Of a stretch of DNA of 64,000 bases, positions 7,836 through 16,141 are shown piece after piece. The notes below the pieces were generated by a model. That model was not told the DNA's origin and did not search any database. It saw only the letters and a list, made by a program, of their open reading frames with translations. The position numbers were made by a program, and so were the translations under genes. Numbering within the stretch: position 1 is the first letter of the stretch; every line of letters starts with the position of its first letter. The stretch comes from JAJTFW01 sp903922455 (lineage in GTDB: Bacteria > Bacteroidota > Bacteroidia > AKYH767-A > OLB10): the NCBI GenBank assembly GCA_943329665.2, contig CALQEU020000008.1, positions 1 to 64,000 on the forward strand, read 5' to 3'.

Positions 7836-8339
7836 TCAATGCCTGCACAACTCCGCTATCAGTTCACGATGATTAGGATATAGACTAGAAAGCGCATCAA
7901 CATTAGCCAATTCGAAATCATCAAACTCAAACCCAGGTGAAACAGTACATCCAACAAAACAATATTCACTTCCTCGCGCAGGACGAGATGCAAACCAACA
8001 ATTGGCAGCAACAACATATTGAAACAATTCGCCGTTTTCAAAATCAGATCCTAGCGTTATTATTTCCAAAGATCCATTTTCTGAAATAACATACACTAAA
8101 ATAGGATCGCCACTATAAAAATGCCAGCACTCATCACTTTTTATACGATGAAAAGAAGAATAATCACCTTCCTCTAATAAAAAATAAATAGCAGTAGCGA
8201 ACGACCTTTCGCCATTAAACTGCTGGGGTAATTCATGTAGTGTAACCGTCAAACTGCTTTTATACGTTTGCTTATACCATCCTCCTTCAGGATGCGGGTG
8301 AAGATCAAACTTCTTAACAAGCTTTTCTACTTTTTTCAT
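7836..8339 (-). CDS. DUF985 (Cupin_5) family protein
   Basis: 167 residues, normal for this family of single-domain cupins. Recognisable blocks: DLHPHPEGGWYKQTYKS, ATAIYFLLEEGDYSSFHRIK, SDECWHFYSGDPILVYVI, and the ending VSPGFEFDDFELANVDALSS. The HR and W-H-F-Y-S-G segments are the conserved cupin strands that bind a small sugar-like or metal ligand in structures; the reaction is not established. The gene is monocistronic; GC and codon use are like the surrounding core genes. Confidence 0.85.
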   Translation of the reverse strand: MKKVEKLVKKFDLHPHPEGGWYKQTYKSSLTVTLHELPQQFNGERSFATAIYFLLEEGDYSSFHRIKSDECWHFYSGDPILVYVISENGSLEIITLGSDFENGELFQYVVAANCWFASRPARGSEYCFVGCTVSPGFEFDDFELANVDALSSLYPNHRELIAELCRH

Positions 8340-8783
8340 TTCGATATTTAACTTTTAATAATTGTTTCTTTAATTAAAGAGTGATGATAACAAAACCTGA
8401 TTGATTAAACCTGCGCTTCATTCCATCAACTAATTTCTAATTTTATATTCATTGCTACAGCAAAAATAATATCCACTACTTTGCCATTGAATGAACAAGG
8501 CTAAAGTAAGGCGGAATTTGCTGAAATAAAAGTTTAATTTATTAAAAAAAGAAGACTCTTCACTTCACTCCGTTTAAATTTTAGAAACGAACAAAATAGA
8601 GAACCATGCATCCTTACTTCATGCAAGAGTGGTCAAGGTGTTGGGGGTTTTTTACTAAAATGAAAAAACATAAACCGATTGCCCCCTGATTTTAGCTCAT
8701 TTTTTTCCATTTTAACAACGTTATGAATGATGTAAAATAACAACTATCTTAGCGATAATTTTTACTATAAAAACTGACTGTTT
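8340..8783. other. Intergenic region between divergent genes
   Basis: No ORF or RNA gene seen. A likely promoter for the DUF6150 gene is TATCTTAG at 8745-8752, about 30 bp before its ATG. The rest is AT-rich with runs of A and T and no repeat I could identify. Confidence 0.35.
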
Positions 8784-9116
8784 ATGAAATTTGCGATAAC
8801 GATTATCTTACTGCTATTATGCCTCGATTCTTTTGGACAAAAAATGTTTTCCGTTCAATATGCCAACCAAGCTGATGTAAAAGTATTTGTGGTGGATTAT
8901 CCCAATAAAGCAGACCTGTTAGCGTACAAAGTAAAATATGAAAATCAAGCTGGTAAAAATAATGGTCTTTGGTTTTTTGTGAAGTATCCGAATCAGGCGG
9001 ATAAAAAAATATTTTTCACAAAATATGCCAATCAAGCTGACTTGCTTATTTATTTTGTTGAATATCAGAATCAGGCGGTATGGCGAAAGAAAGAAAAGAT
9101 GCATCTACTTTATTAA
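8784..9116 (+). CDS. DUF6150 family small secreted repeat protein
   Basis: 110 residues. Signal peptide 1-19 (ILLLLCLDSFGQ). The mature part has six copies of Y-x-N-(Q/K)-A-(D/G/V) with Tyr at residues 26, 39, 52, 68, 81 and 94: spacing is 13 residues except one of 16, where KNNGLWF is inserted. Alternating hydrophobic strands between copies suggest a small beta-repeat fold. The family is restricted to Bacteroidota as far as I know and has no assigned role; export to the periplasm or beyond is inferred from the signal peptide. It stands alone, followed by a degraded ORF. Confidence 0.8.
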   Translation: MKFAITIILLLLCLDSFGQKMFSVQYANQADVKVFVVDYPNKADLLAYKVKYENQAGKNNGLWFFVKYPNQADKKIFFTKYANQADLLIYFVEYQNQAVWRKKEKMHLLY

Positions 9117-9315
9117 TCGGAGTTTCTGCTATCAAAGTCCTCACTTCACAACTGTTTTTAGACCCGGGCAATAATCTTCTTTAACAATTTCGAGTCTATT
9201 TCGAACTATTACGAAATTTCTATAATCACCCACTCGAAATCGTTTTTGTTTTCGAGGTTCATTGTCTCGGCGATTCGTTATTTTTTCTTGTGCACACTCA
9301 TCAGCTCTAGACTAC

Positions 9316-9588
9316 ATGTTTGGTAAACTTAATGCTGACGATTTAGATAGGTATGTGTAGCTAGATTCCAAGATTTATCAATTAAAATTAACCATTCCTC
9401 CAGAGGACCATTTTTGGCTTTTAAGTACAAAGTCTGAATATGAGATAGAATAATTGGTTTCAAAATCAGCTACATCTGAATTAATTGCAGACGATGTCTA
9501 CCAAAAAAGTTTGAAATGGCGAACATCAAGTATAGGCTGGACATTTATTACAAAGGGGCACTCAAAAACCGTAAAAAAGGCTTTTTGA
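9316..9588 (+). pseudogene. Degraded ORF of unknown family, two in-frame stops
   Basis: One frame stays coding-like over about 90 codons: MFGKLNADDLDRYV, stop at 9358, LDSKIYQLKLTIPPEDHFWL to a stop at 9451, then LVSKSATSELIADDVYQKSL to a stop at 9586. Amino-acid composition looks real, and the frame continues upstream without a start. I do not recognise the family. Two stops in one frame point to a decayed gene. Confidence 0.4.
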
Positions 9589-9621
9589 AACTTTTTATAC
9601 CTCTGAATAGCACTATAGCCG

Positions 9622-9629
9622 TACTTTTG
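9622..9629 (+). promoter_or_regulatory. -7 element next to the start codon at 9636
   Basis: TACTTTTG is a perfect TAnnTTTG. It ends 6 nt before the ATG of the next gene, so the transcript would be leaderless or nearly so. Confidence 0.45.
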
Positions 9630-9635
9630 TAGACT

Positions 9636-10292
9636 ATGAAGCAAACGCTACCCCTTTCTCTTCTATTTGTTTTATTCACTCAGTCGCTATTCGCCCAACG
9701 GCTACCCCTGTTCGGATCCGAGAGCAGTAAACGAATGTACGGTGAGCGGGTAAACAGAAATCCGTATGATACACAAGGAAGCTATTTTGAGTGTATAGGG
9801 GATGGAAACACCTTCTTGCAAACCGAAAAAGGAAAGGAATTTTACACGCTTTACTTTTTTATTGAAGATACTTTAACTGAATTAGGAATTCGTGTTTTGT
9901 CACCTGTTCCTGAATTAACAAGTCCGAACAAGGGTCATCTGGCCACCGAAGAATTTTATAATTCTAAAAATAAAAGCAAGGGATTTAATTCTTTGGTTTC
10001 GATCAGCAAAGCAGATGGGCTCGAAAAAAGAAATGAGCTTTTACAATTACATGTAGAACCCACTTGGAAATTACTTGGTGAAAATGATGATTCGAAGGAA
10101 ATGGAAAATCCAAAAAATTCGTTGATTCGAATTGTGAATGGAAAAAATAATATTTTCTTATGGCCTGGACTTTATCGTATTCAGATTTCAACATCGGACA
10201 AAAAAGAGTTGATTGGAAGTTTTTTATTGCAGACAGGAATTATTCCAGCTATACAGCTTTCTCCTCTCGTTTCAGATTGGAGAAAGCTATAA
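9636..10292 (+). CDS. Secreted protein of unknown function
   Basis: 218 residues. Signal peptide 1-20 (LPLSLLFVLFTQSLFAQ). The mature protein is a single soluble domain, beta-rich by eye (GNTFLQTEKGKEFYTLYFFI, NNIFLWPGLYRIQISTSDKK), with no cysteine pattern, lipobox or T9SS tail, so a periplasmic location is likely. The FFIEDTLTELGIRVLSPVPE segment and the ending GSFLLQTGIIPAIQLSPL suggest a family, but I cannot name it. It converges with the CotH-type gene, the two stops being 9 bp apart. Confidence 0.65.
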   Translation: MKQTLPLSLLFVLFTQSLFAQRLPLFGSESSKRMYGERVNRNPYDTQGSYFECIGDGNTFLQTEKGKEFYTLYFFIEDTLTELGIRVLSPVPELTSPNKGHLATEEFYNSKNKSKGFNSLVSISKADGLEKRNELLQLHVEPTWKLLGENDDSKEMENPKNSLIRIVNGKNNIFLWPGLYRIQISTSDKKELIGSFLLQTGIIPAIQLSPLVSDWRKL

Positions 10293-10301
10293 GCGAGGGA
10301 A

Positions 10302-12827
10302 TTATTTAGTGGTAAATATTAACTTGAAAGTTTTCTGGGTATTTCCAGCCACAAAGCGAAGCAAATAAACACCTTCCTGCATTCCATTTTCGAGCATCGA
10401 TAAATTCATGGTGTGAAACCCGGCCTGCATTTGCGCTTTATTAGCTATTGTAGCTATTTTCTGTCCTGTCACATTATACAACTCTATACACACACTTTCG
10501 GGTTTAGGTAAACTAAAATCCAGCGTAGTCAAATCTGAAACGATGGTTGGATAAACATTCGCTACGGGTACATCCGAAGTGATTTCAAAAACTGGAGTAG
10601 CAAATGAGAAGTGTGCGACGATGGAGTCATTCGAAGTAAAATTTACTCGGGCAATAGCAGTACTATCATTCGGATTAAAAACTTGCGAATTAGAAGTCCA
10701 ATTCACAAATTGATAAGGAGTATTTGCATTGGCCTGTAAAATATTATCCATGCCACCGAAGTACTTTCCTGTCCAAGGTAAGTCAGTATGAAGAAGTGTA
10801 TTTAACTGAATGGTTCCTGCTCCTACCGGATCAGCATTTAATGTAATATCATAAGGACCATTTAAGCCGTAGCAAGTATTGTATCCATTCGACATCCAGT
10901 TACAACGATTAGTTATGTAGGTACGAAGCGTATCAACATTCATTAGCCACTCGGCATGTGTTCCATTCCAACGCGTAGCATGCATGGCCATTTCAGGATC
11001 CAACTTATTGACTACACTGTCTAATTGCGTCAACATATTATCACAACTAAATACGGTATTCCACAAATCGATCATTCGAGAAACATAATACTGTTGGAAG
11101 TCTGGATTCTGACGTAATCGATTTAATACTTGAATATGACCCTCTGGATCAGAATTGTTATTCAAGCCTTGCACATCGCATGGCAATGCATTAAAATTAC
11201 GATTCGGAATACCAGTATAGTTGATGTAATGTCCAAAGGTGGCATCATTATCCCAAAGAATATATCCCCAACGTAAATGTGTTCCGGTAGAATCCATTCC
11301 TCTCCACCACCCTGTATTGTAATTCAACCAATCAGAAGCAACAGAAACACTATTTACAATGACATAATCTACTAAGCTTTTAGTATCATATTGGTTTACG
11401 ACAGAATTGTAGTTAGAAACATTCGCCATGCTATTTGTCATAATATAATTGTAGAGCGTACCCCAAGCATTCAAAGCGGTTTGACCACCATACTCCGCCC
11501 ATGTATTTCCCCAAGTTTCAATGAACTGAAGATTATATTTATCCTGACCATACGTGAATTCCGTATAATCATGATCATCCGGGTTGTCGCGGATGTCATA
11601 AATTCCCCAATAGTTATTATTCAAATACACAATTACTTTTTCTGAATTTCGAACATCTAACTTCAATCCTCCTTTTAAAGCTAACATATGCACATAGGCA
11701 TCGCGAATATGTGCGCTACCGATGTTGGAAGTATTATGATCAGCTGGATAGTTATCATCACCTGAACAACGTAACATGATTCTTTGAAAACTTTCACGTG
11801 TTGACCAATGGAATAATTTTTCTTCAATACTATGATTGTATCCCATTTCATCTCGAGATACAAAATCCAAACTTCGTTGACTTAATGCCCAAGAATCTTG
11901 TCCATGACGATTAAACTCTCCGTAAGTATCTGCTTTTCTTACTCCGGCAGTATCAAAATACTCAAAAGTTCCTTTGGGCTCTAATGCACCTGAACCATTC
12001 GCTAATGTAGTTAACTGAGTAGCCGAAATAGAAATAATAGGAAGTGTATGACTAACATTAATAAAATAGGTTTTATACTCTACAAAACTTGGTAAGATAG
12101 TAGGATCAGGACTCCATGTCATAGCCTTCAAAACAGTGGTTGCCGAAATCGTTACGCTCGCTGTATAAATTGGAGAAGTTATTAATGGCACTGAACCATC
12201 CGTGGTATATCTTACGGTTCCTCCTGGCTCTGTGTGCGTAATTAATGCGGTGAAAGGTGCGGCATAAAATCCTGCAGCCACAGAATAATCGGGCTTGTCG
12301 GCATAACGTGCATAAGCCGTAGCCGTATTGTTAGATGCGTTTGGGGTTGGAGAAGTAAATATTCCCCACAATGGAGAACCGTTAGTAACACGACCGTAAG
12401 AATGCCCTAATTGTGTTTTCGCAAGTGATAAACTATCGAGAATGACTCCTGAAGGAGTTGAAAGTACAATATTCTCTTTGTTCGTTTTGGACTGAGTGAG
12501 TTTAAAATTTGTATGATAAGTAGTAGTTGTATTTGTATTTCTTCCACTACACCATACTCTCAAATATCCGTTAGACCCAATGACTGCAGACACAGGGAAA
12601 GTATACTTCAATAAATTATTTTTGTTGTCGCTCAAGTGATATCCCGCTAAAGAAATAATAGTTGGAGACGTATTAAAAATTTCAATCCAATCACCATAGT
12701 CAGAATGGTCGTCGACAAACTGAGTTAAATTAGATGTGGAATATTCATTGATGACTAATTGGCTTTTTGCATCATACGCTTGTAGAGCAAACAACAGTAC
12801 TAAACTAAATGTAAGCAGTTTTTTCAA
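10302..12827 (-). CDS. CotH-like kinase family protein with lamin-tail and T9SS sorting domains
   Basis: 841 residues. Signal peptide 1-22. A lamin-tail domain (about 24-140: LVINEYSTSN, DYGDWIEIFN, YHLSDNKNN) is followed by a chitobiase/hexosaminidase C-terminal-type fold (about 180-250: TEPGGTVRYTTDGSVPLITS). A CotH domain (about 260-640) shows GEFNRHGQDSW, KVIVYLNNNYWGIYDIRD and WGYILWDNDATFGHY; the last carries the D-x-D of atypical protein kinases. The last ~85 residues are a T9SS type A sorting domain (YNVTGQKIATI...GVYLLRFVAGNTQKTFKLIF). LTD-CotH proteins are common surface proteins in the phylum; kinase activity has been shown for Bacillus CotH but not for these. Confidence 0.87.
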   Translation of the reverse strand: MKKLLTFSLVLLFALQAYDAKSQLVINEYSTSNLTQFVDDHSDYGDWIEIFNTSPTIISLAGYHLSDNKNNLLKYTFPVSAVIGSNGYLRVWCSGRNTNTTTTYHTNFKLTQSKTNKENIVLSTPSGVILDSLSLAKTQLGHSYGRVTNGSPLWGIFTSPTPNASNNTATAYARYADKPDYSVAAGFYAAPFTALITHTEPGGTVRYTTDGSVPLITSPIYTASVTISATTVLKAMTWSPDPTILPSFVEYKTYFINVSHTLPIISISATQLTTLANGSGALEPKGTFEYFDTAGVRKADTYGEFNRHGQDSWALSQRSLDFVSRDEMGYNHSIEEKLFHWSTRESFQRIMLRCSGDDNYPADHNTSNIGSAHIRDAYVHMLALKGGLKLDVRNSEKVIVYLNNNYWGIYDIRDNPDDHDYTEFTYGQDKYNLQFIETWGNTWAEYGGQTALNAWGTLYNYIMTNSMANVSNYNSVVNQYDTKSLVDYVIVNSVSVASDWLNYNTGWWRGMDSTGTHLRWGYILWDNDATFGHYINYTGIPNRNFNALPCDVQGLNNNSDPEGHIQVLNRLRQNPDFQQYYVSRMIDLWNTVFSCDNMLTQLDSVVNKLDPEMAMHATRWNGTHAEWLMNVDTLRTYITNRCNWMSNGYNTCYGLNGPYDITLNADPVGAGTIQLNTLLHTDLPWTGKYFGGMDNILQANANTPYQFVNWTSNSQVFNPNDSTAIARVNFTSNDSIVAHFSFATPVFEITSDVPVANVYPTIVSDLTTLDFSLPKPESVCIELYNVTGQKIATIANKAQMQAGFHTMNLSMLENGMQEGVYLLRFVAGNTQKTFKLIFTTK

Positions 12828-13043
12828 GATGGTATTGGATTGAGGTGTGTTAAGTTAATATTAATAATTTACTAATTTACTGAAAACTTAACTCTTGGCA
12901 AGTAGGATATGAATTCCCCATCTATGTTATAGTCAACATATTGAAATTCAAATGATTTATTTAAGATTCGAACGGGATGAAATCCGAAGAGACATCTAAA
13001 AGAACCATTAAAGTAAAAAATGTTGAAACGGATTTTTTCAAAA

Positions 13044-14255
13044 CTAAACTTTCTTCAATTCAGCCTTACCCATCAAAGTAAATCCAATAAAAGTGAGCAT
13101 GCTTATAAAAAGCAAAAACAAAAACATCATATTGAAACCATATTTATTAGCAATCCCAAGACCAATTAATGGCGCAGCAATATTTGAAATACCAAACGAA
13201 ATTGAATACAATGCAGCGTATTGTCCTTGCCGTTCAGCGTGTGGTCTCGACAAAGCAAAGTTCATCATAAAGGGCATGGCAAATATTTCTGAGAACGTGA
13301 TGATGACTGTGTAGAGAATTGCCCATATCATCATTGCTTTTCCGAAAAACAAAACCAAAAAAGAAACAGGAAGTAATAAAGCGCCAATACGAATGAATGG
13401 AAAAATATTAGTTTTACTTTCCAGTTTCATCATGAGTGGCATCTCAATTAAAACCACTAAGAATCCATTCAATGCTAATAGAAGTCCGATTGTTCCCTCG
13501 TCGTAATTACAAACTTTACTGAAGTATTGAGGAATACTCGCAAAGATTTGAAAGAAACATGTACCCCAAAGTGAAACTAAAAAAATAAAAATTAAATAGG
13601 TTACATCACGATACGCAGATGTACTACTGTCTTTCAATATCGCTGGATTGCGCGGTACTGTTTCAACATGTTTTCGAGGTAAATAAAAATACAATAATGC
13701 TGCAGCTCCCATGGTGGTGATTGCATCAATCACAAAGAGCCATTTATAACCTAAATAAAGTGCGACAAAACCTCCTACTGCAGGACCTGCCGTAAACCCC
13801 AAATTCACAGCGAGTCGAACCAAGGAAACAGATCGTGTTCTATTTTTAGCATCGCTATAAACGGCAATTGCTTTTGAATTTGCTGGTCGAAATAAATCGG
13901 AAGTTAGCGCATACATAAAAATAATAATAGCAATTCCAACCATGGAATGTACCATCAATAAAAAAAGTAAAATAAGTCCACTAGAAAGCAAGGCGCCAAT
14001 CATGATATTGAAATAACTATATCGATCCGTTAACCATCCACCTAAATAACTTCCTAAAACACTTCCTATTCCGTATAAGCTCATCACCACTCCTGCATCG
14101 CCCATGGAGAAATGCAATTCGTTGGTCATGTATAAGGATGTAAACAAAAGTACCATTGAACCGCTTCTATTCACAAACATGGCAAGAGACAATACCCAAA
14201 TATTCCGCTGCAAATTAGAAAAACTTTGCTTGTATAGATTGAGGAGGGCGATCAT
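13044..14255 (-). CDS. MFS transporter
   Basis: 403 residues with 12 predicted membrane helices. The loop between helices 2 and 3 has GSYLGGWLTDRYSY, the MFS A-motif (G-x3-D-R-x), and AVNLGFTAGPAVGGFVALYL in helix 5 is the antiporter C-motif type, pointing to proton-coupled efflux rather than uptake. The substrate cannot be read from sequence; the nearest broad class is the multidrug/sugar efflux group. Monocistronic; its upstream side faces a repeat-filled gap. Confidence 0.85.
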   Translation of the reverse strand: MIALLNLYKQSFSNLQRNIWVLSLAMFVNRSGSMVLLFTSLYMTNELHFSMGDAGVVMSLYGIGSVLGSYLGGWLTDRYSYFNIMIGALLSSGLILLFLLMVHSMVGIAIIIFMYALTSDLFRPANSKAIAVYSDAKNRTRSVSLVRLAVNLGFTAGPAVGGFVALYLGYKWLFVIDAITTMGAAALLYFYLPRKHVETVPRNPAILKDSSTSAYRDVTYLIFIFLVSLWGTCFFQIFASIPQYFSKVCNYDEGTIGLLLALNGFLVVLIEMPLMMKLESKTNIFPFIRIGALLLPVSFLVLFFGKAMMIWAILYTVIITFSEIFAMPFMMNFALSRPHAERQGQYAALYSISFGISNIAAPLIGLGIANKYGFNMMFLFLLFISMLTFIGFTLMGKAELKKV

Positions 14256-14289
14256 AAAGTCGAAACAAAGCTACGGGAATTCATTGAGA

Positions 14290-14640
14290 ATGGGAGATGG
14301 GAAAATCGGATATCGGAGTGCTGCCTGAGCTTGTCGAGGGCAGCTTGTCGAGTGGAGATGGGAGTCACGCAGCGCCGTCGGCAAGCCTTTGGCGGCCGAT
14401 GGATAGCTAAAAGACTCAAAGGCTACGAGACGAAAAATTTTCTCGCTAAGGCGCAGAGTCGCTAAGCCATTCGGTCGATTTTCCTTTCGTCAAATTTCTC
14501 GCTAACTTTTAAGATCACTAAGTTTTTTGAGGAGATTATAAGGTTTCGCGAAGAGAATGGGAACTCTCCTTCGCTATCCGCGTGCGCCATAGCTATAGCG
14601 GAGGCGCAAGCTATGGAGAGCGAGAAATCGTGAAGTCTCG
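14290..14640. repeat. Composite intergenic repeat region between MFS and DUF58 genes
   Basis: Contains several short repeat families of this genome. 'gctgcctgagcttgtcgagggcagc' (14322-14346) is a hairpin of the CCTGAGCTTGTCGA type, seen again near 23370 and 46520. 'ttctcgctaaggcgcagagtcgctaag' (about 14440) belongs to the 'ctcgcaaaggcgcaaag' family. An inverted repeat pairs CTATCCGCGTGCGCCATAGC with GAGGCGCAAGCTATGGAGAG (about 14574-14623). No coding frame is supported. Cohesive non-coding repeats of this kind are frequent in Bacteroidota intergenes; their role is unknown. Confidence 0.6.
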
Positions 14641-14643
14641 CGA

Positions 14644-15564
14644 CTAATTCATTTTACCGCGTTTCATCAAATAAGGCATCAGCACTTGCTTATAGCCCTT
14701 GTTCACATCGGCCTCAACAAAATCAATGCGATACTGCGCACACTTTAACATCAATTCCTTTTTAAAAGCACTCATATTTTTAAGATACGCTTCACGAACT
14801 TGAGATGCATGTACTTTCACTTCTTGTCCGGTTTCAATATCCACAAATTGATAAGGGCGATTCTCGAATGAGAAATCGAGTTCTAATCGTTGATCGGTTA
14901 CATGAAATAAAATCACTTCGTGTTTGTTATAACGCAAATGCTGCAGAGCACTAAATAAATCTTTTGAATCGCTAGCACTTTCAAACATATCACTGAAAAT
15001 GATAACCAACGAACGCTTATGAATGTTTTCGGCAATTTGATGTAATGCTTCTGCTAAAGCTGTTGATGTACTTCCTTTCGATGCAATGGCTTCTTCTAAT
15101 TTATGAAGCAATAATTTATGGTGAACAGAGCTGCTACGAGCATGCGTATTTAACTCCACTTTATCTGAAAAGATACTGAGTCCGCTGGCATCCCGTTGCA
15201 TCTTCAGCAACTGAATGATAGAAGCCGCGCAATGTGCAGAAAAGGTAATTTTATTTAACACATTTGGATTCTTCTTATCGAATTCCGGATAATGCATGGA
15301 AGCCGAATTATCAACGATAAGTTGACATCGCAAATTAGTTTCTTCCTCGTAACGCTTGGTAAAAAGCTTATCAGTTCTACCATAGAGTTTCCAATCGATG
15401 TGCCGAGTAGGTTCACCCGTATTGTATATTCTATGCTCAGCAAACTCCACTGAAAAACCATGAAAAGGACTTTTGTGAAGACCCGTAATAAAGCCTTCAA
15501 CCACCTGACGAGCGATGAGCTCGAGATGAGTAAACTGGTTGTATTCTTTAGGTGTTAAAGCCAT
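14644..15564 (-). CDS. DUF58 / von Willebrand A-like protein
   Basis: 306 residues, standard for stand-alone DUF58 proteins. The DUF58 core is FAEHRIYNTGEPTRHIDWKL with YGRTDKLFTKRYEEETN, leading into a vWA-like Rossmann domain with a MIDAS-like DNSAS (about residue 89) and IIFSDMFES. The family usually works with MoxR-type AAA+ ATPases and Bat proteins in envelope assembly or stress. No MoxR or BatA gene lies in this window, so the partner must be elsewhere. trxA and dnaE precede it on the same strand, but a 190-bp gap argues against one operon. Confidence 0.85.
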   Translation of the reverse strand: MALTPKEYNQFTHLELIARQVVEGFITGLHKSPFHGFSVEFAEHRIYNTGEPTRHIDWKLYGRTDKLFTKRYEEETNLRCQLIVDNSASMHYPEFDKKNPNVLNKITFSAHCAASIIQLLKMQRDASGLSIFSDKVELNTHARSSSVHHKLLLHKLEEAIASKGSTSTALAEALHQIAENIHKRSLVIIFSDMFESASDSKDLFSALQHLRYNKHEVILFHVTDQRLELDFSFENRPYQFVDIETGQEVKVHASQVREAYLKNMSAFKKELMLKCAQYRIDFVEADVNKGYKQVLMPYLMKRGKMN

Positions 15565-15577
15565 TTTTAAGATGATA

Positions 15578-15716
15578 ATAACCGGTTATGTTTAGTCCTG
15601 ATGTGCAATCGCTTTTCACGATCTCTACACTTAGGGTTTAACGATTCAATCAGAATTCTGTTACATTTAAAGCTTCGGTTAAACCTTCGTTGTACAAAGT
15701 CTTATAACATAACCGG
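15578..15716. repeat. Separated inverted repeat between trxA and the DUF58 gene
   Basis: CCGGTTATGTT at 15582-15592 is repeated inverted as AACATAACCGG at 15706-15716. The first arm is also part of a 12-bp palindrome, ATAACCGGTTAT (15578-15589). The 113 nt between the arms have no ORF. It could fold the trxA-to-DUF58 intergenic RNA into one closed domain; function unknown. Confidence 0.4.
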
Positions 15717-15757
15717 CCATGAAGCTATCCTATCAAATAATTGCCCACTAAAGGGAA

Positions 15758-16075
15758 TTACATTTGAGCGTCCAACTTAGCCGCCAAGACTGATTTAGGG
15801 GCAGCGCCCACTTGCTTATCAACCACTTCTCCACCTTTGAAAAAAAGAAGAGCAGGGATGTTACGGATACCAAATTGCATCGAAATGTTTGGATTGTTAT
15901 CTACGTTTACTTTTCCAACCACTGCTTTTCCTTCGTATTCTTTCGCTAGTTCTTCAACAAATGGTCCAACCATTCTACATGGTCCACACCATTCTGCCCA
16001 AAAGTCAACTAATACGGGTTTGTCTGATTTCAAAACTAATTCGTCAAAGTTTTGATCTGTTAATTCTAATGCCAT
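15758..16075 (-). CDS. trxA: Thioredoxin
   Basis: 105 residues, the exact size of classical thioredoxin. The active site is W29-C-G-P-C33 in VDFWAEWCGPCRMVG; the conserved cis-Pro is in GIRNIPALLFFKGGEVV, and Lys follows the active-site loop at VGKVNVDNNP. It is a cytoplasmic general disulfide reductase and reductant for ribonucleotide reductase; no signal peptide is present. It lies just downstream of dnaE on the same strand (66 bp apart), an order often seen in Bacteroidota. Confidence 0.96.
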   Translation of the reverse strand: MALELTDQNFDELVLKSDKPVLVDFWAEWCGPCRMVGPFVEELAKEYEGKAVVGKVNVDNNPNISMQFGIRNIPALLFFKGGEVVDKQVGAAPKSVLAAKLDAQM

Positions 16076-16141
16076 AATTTTTTATTTTTTGAATCCTTGT
16101 CTTATCAATTATTATTCCTTTCAATTTTCTCTGCCAATCTG

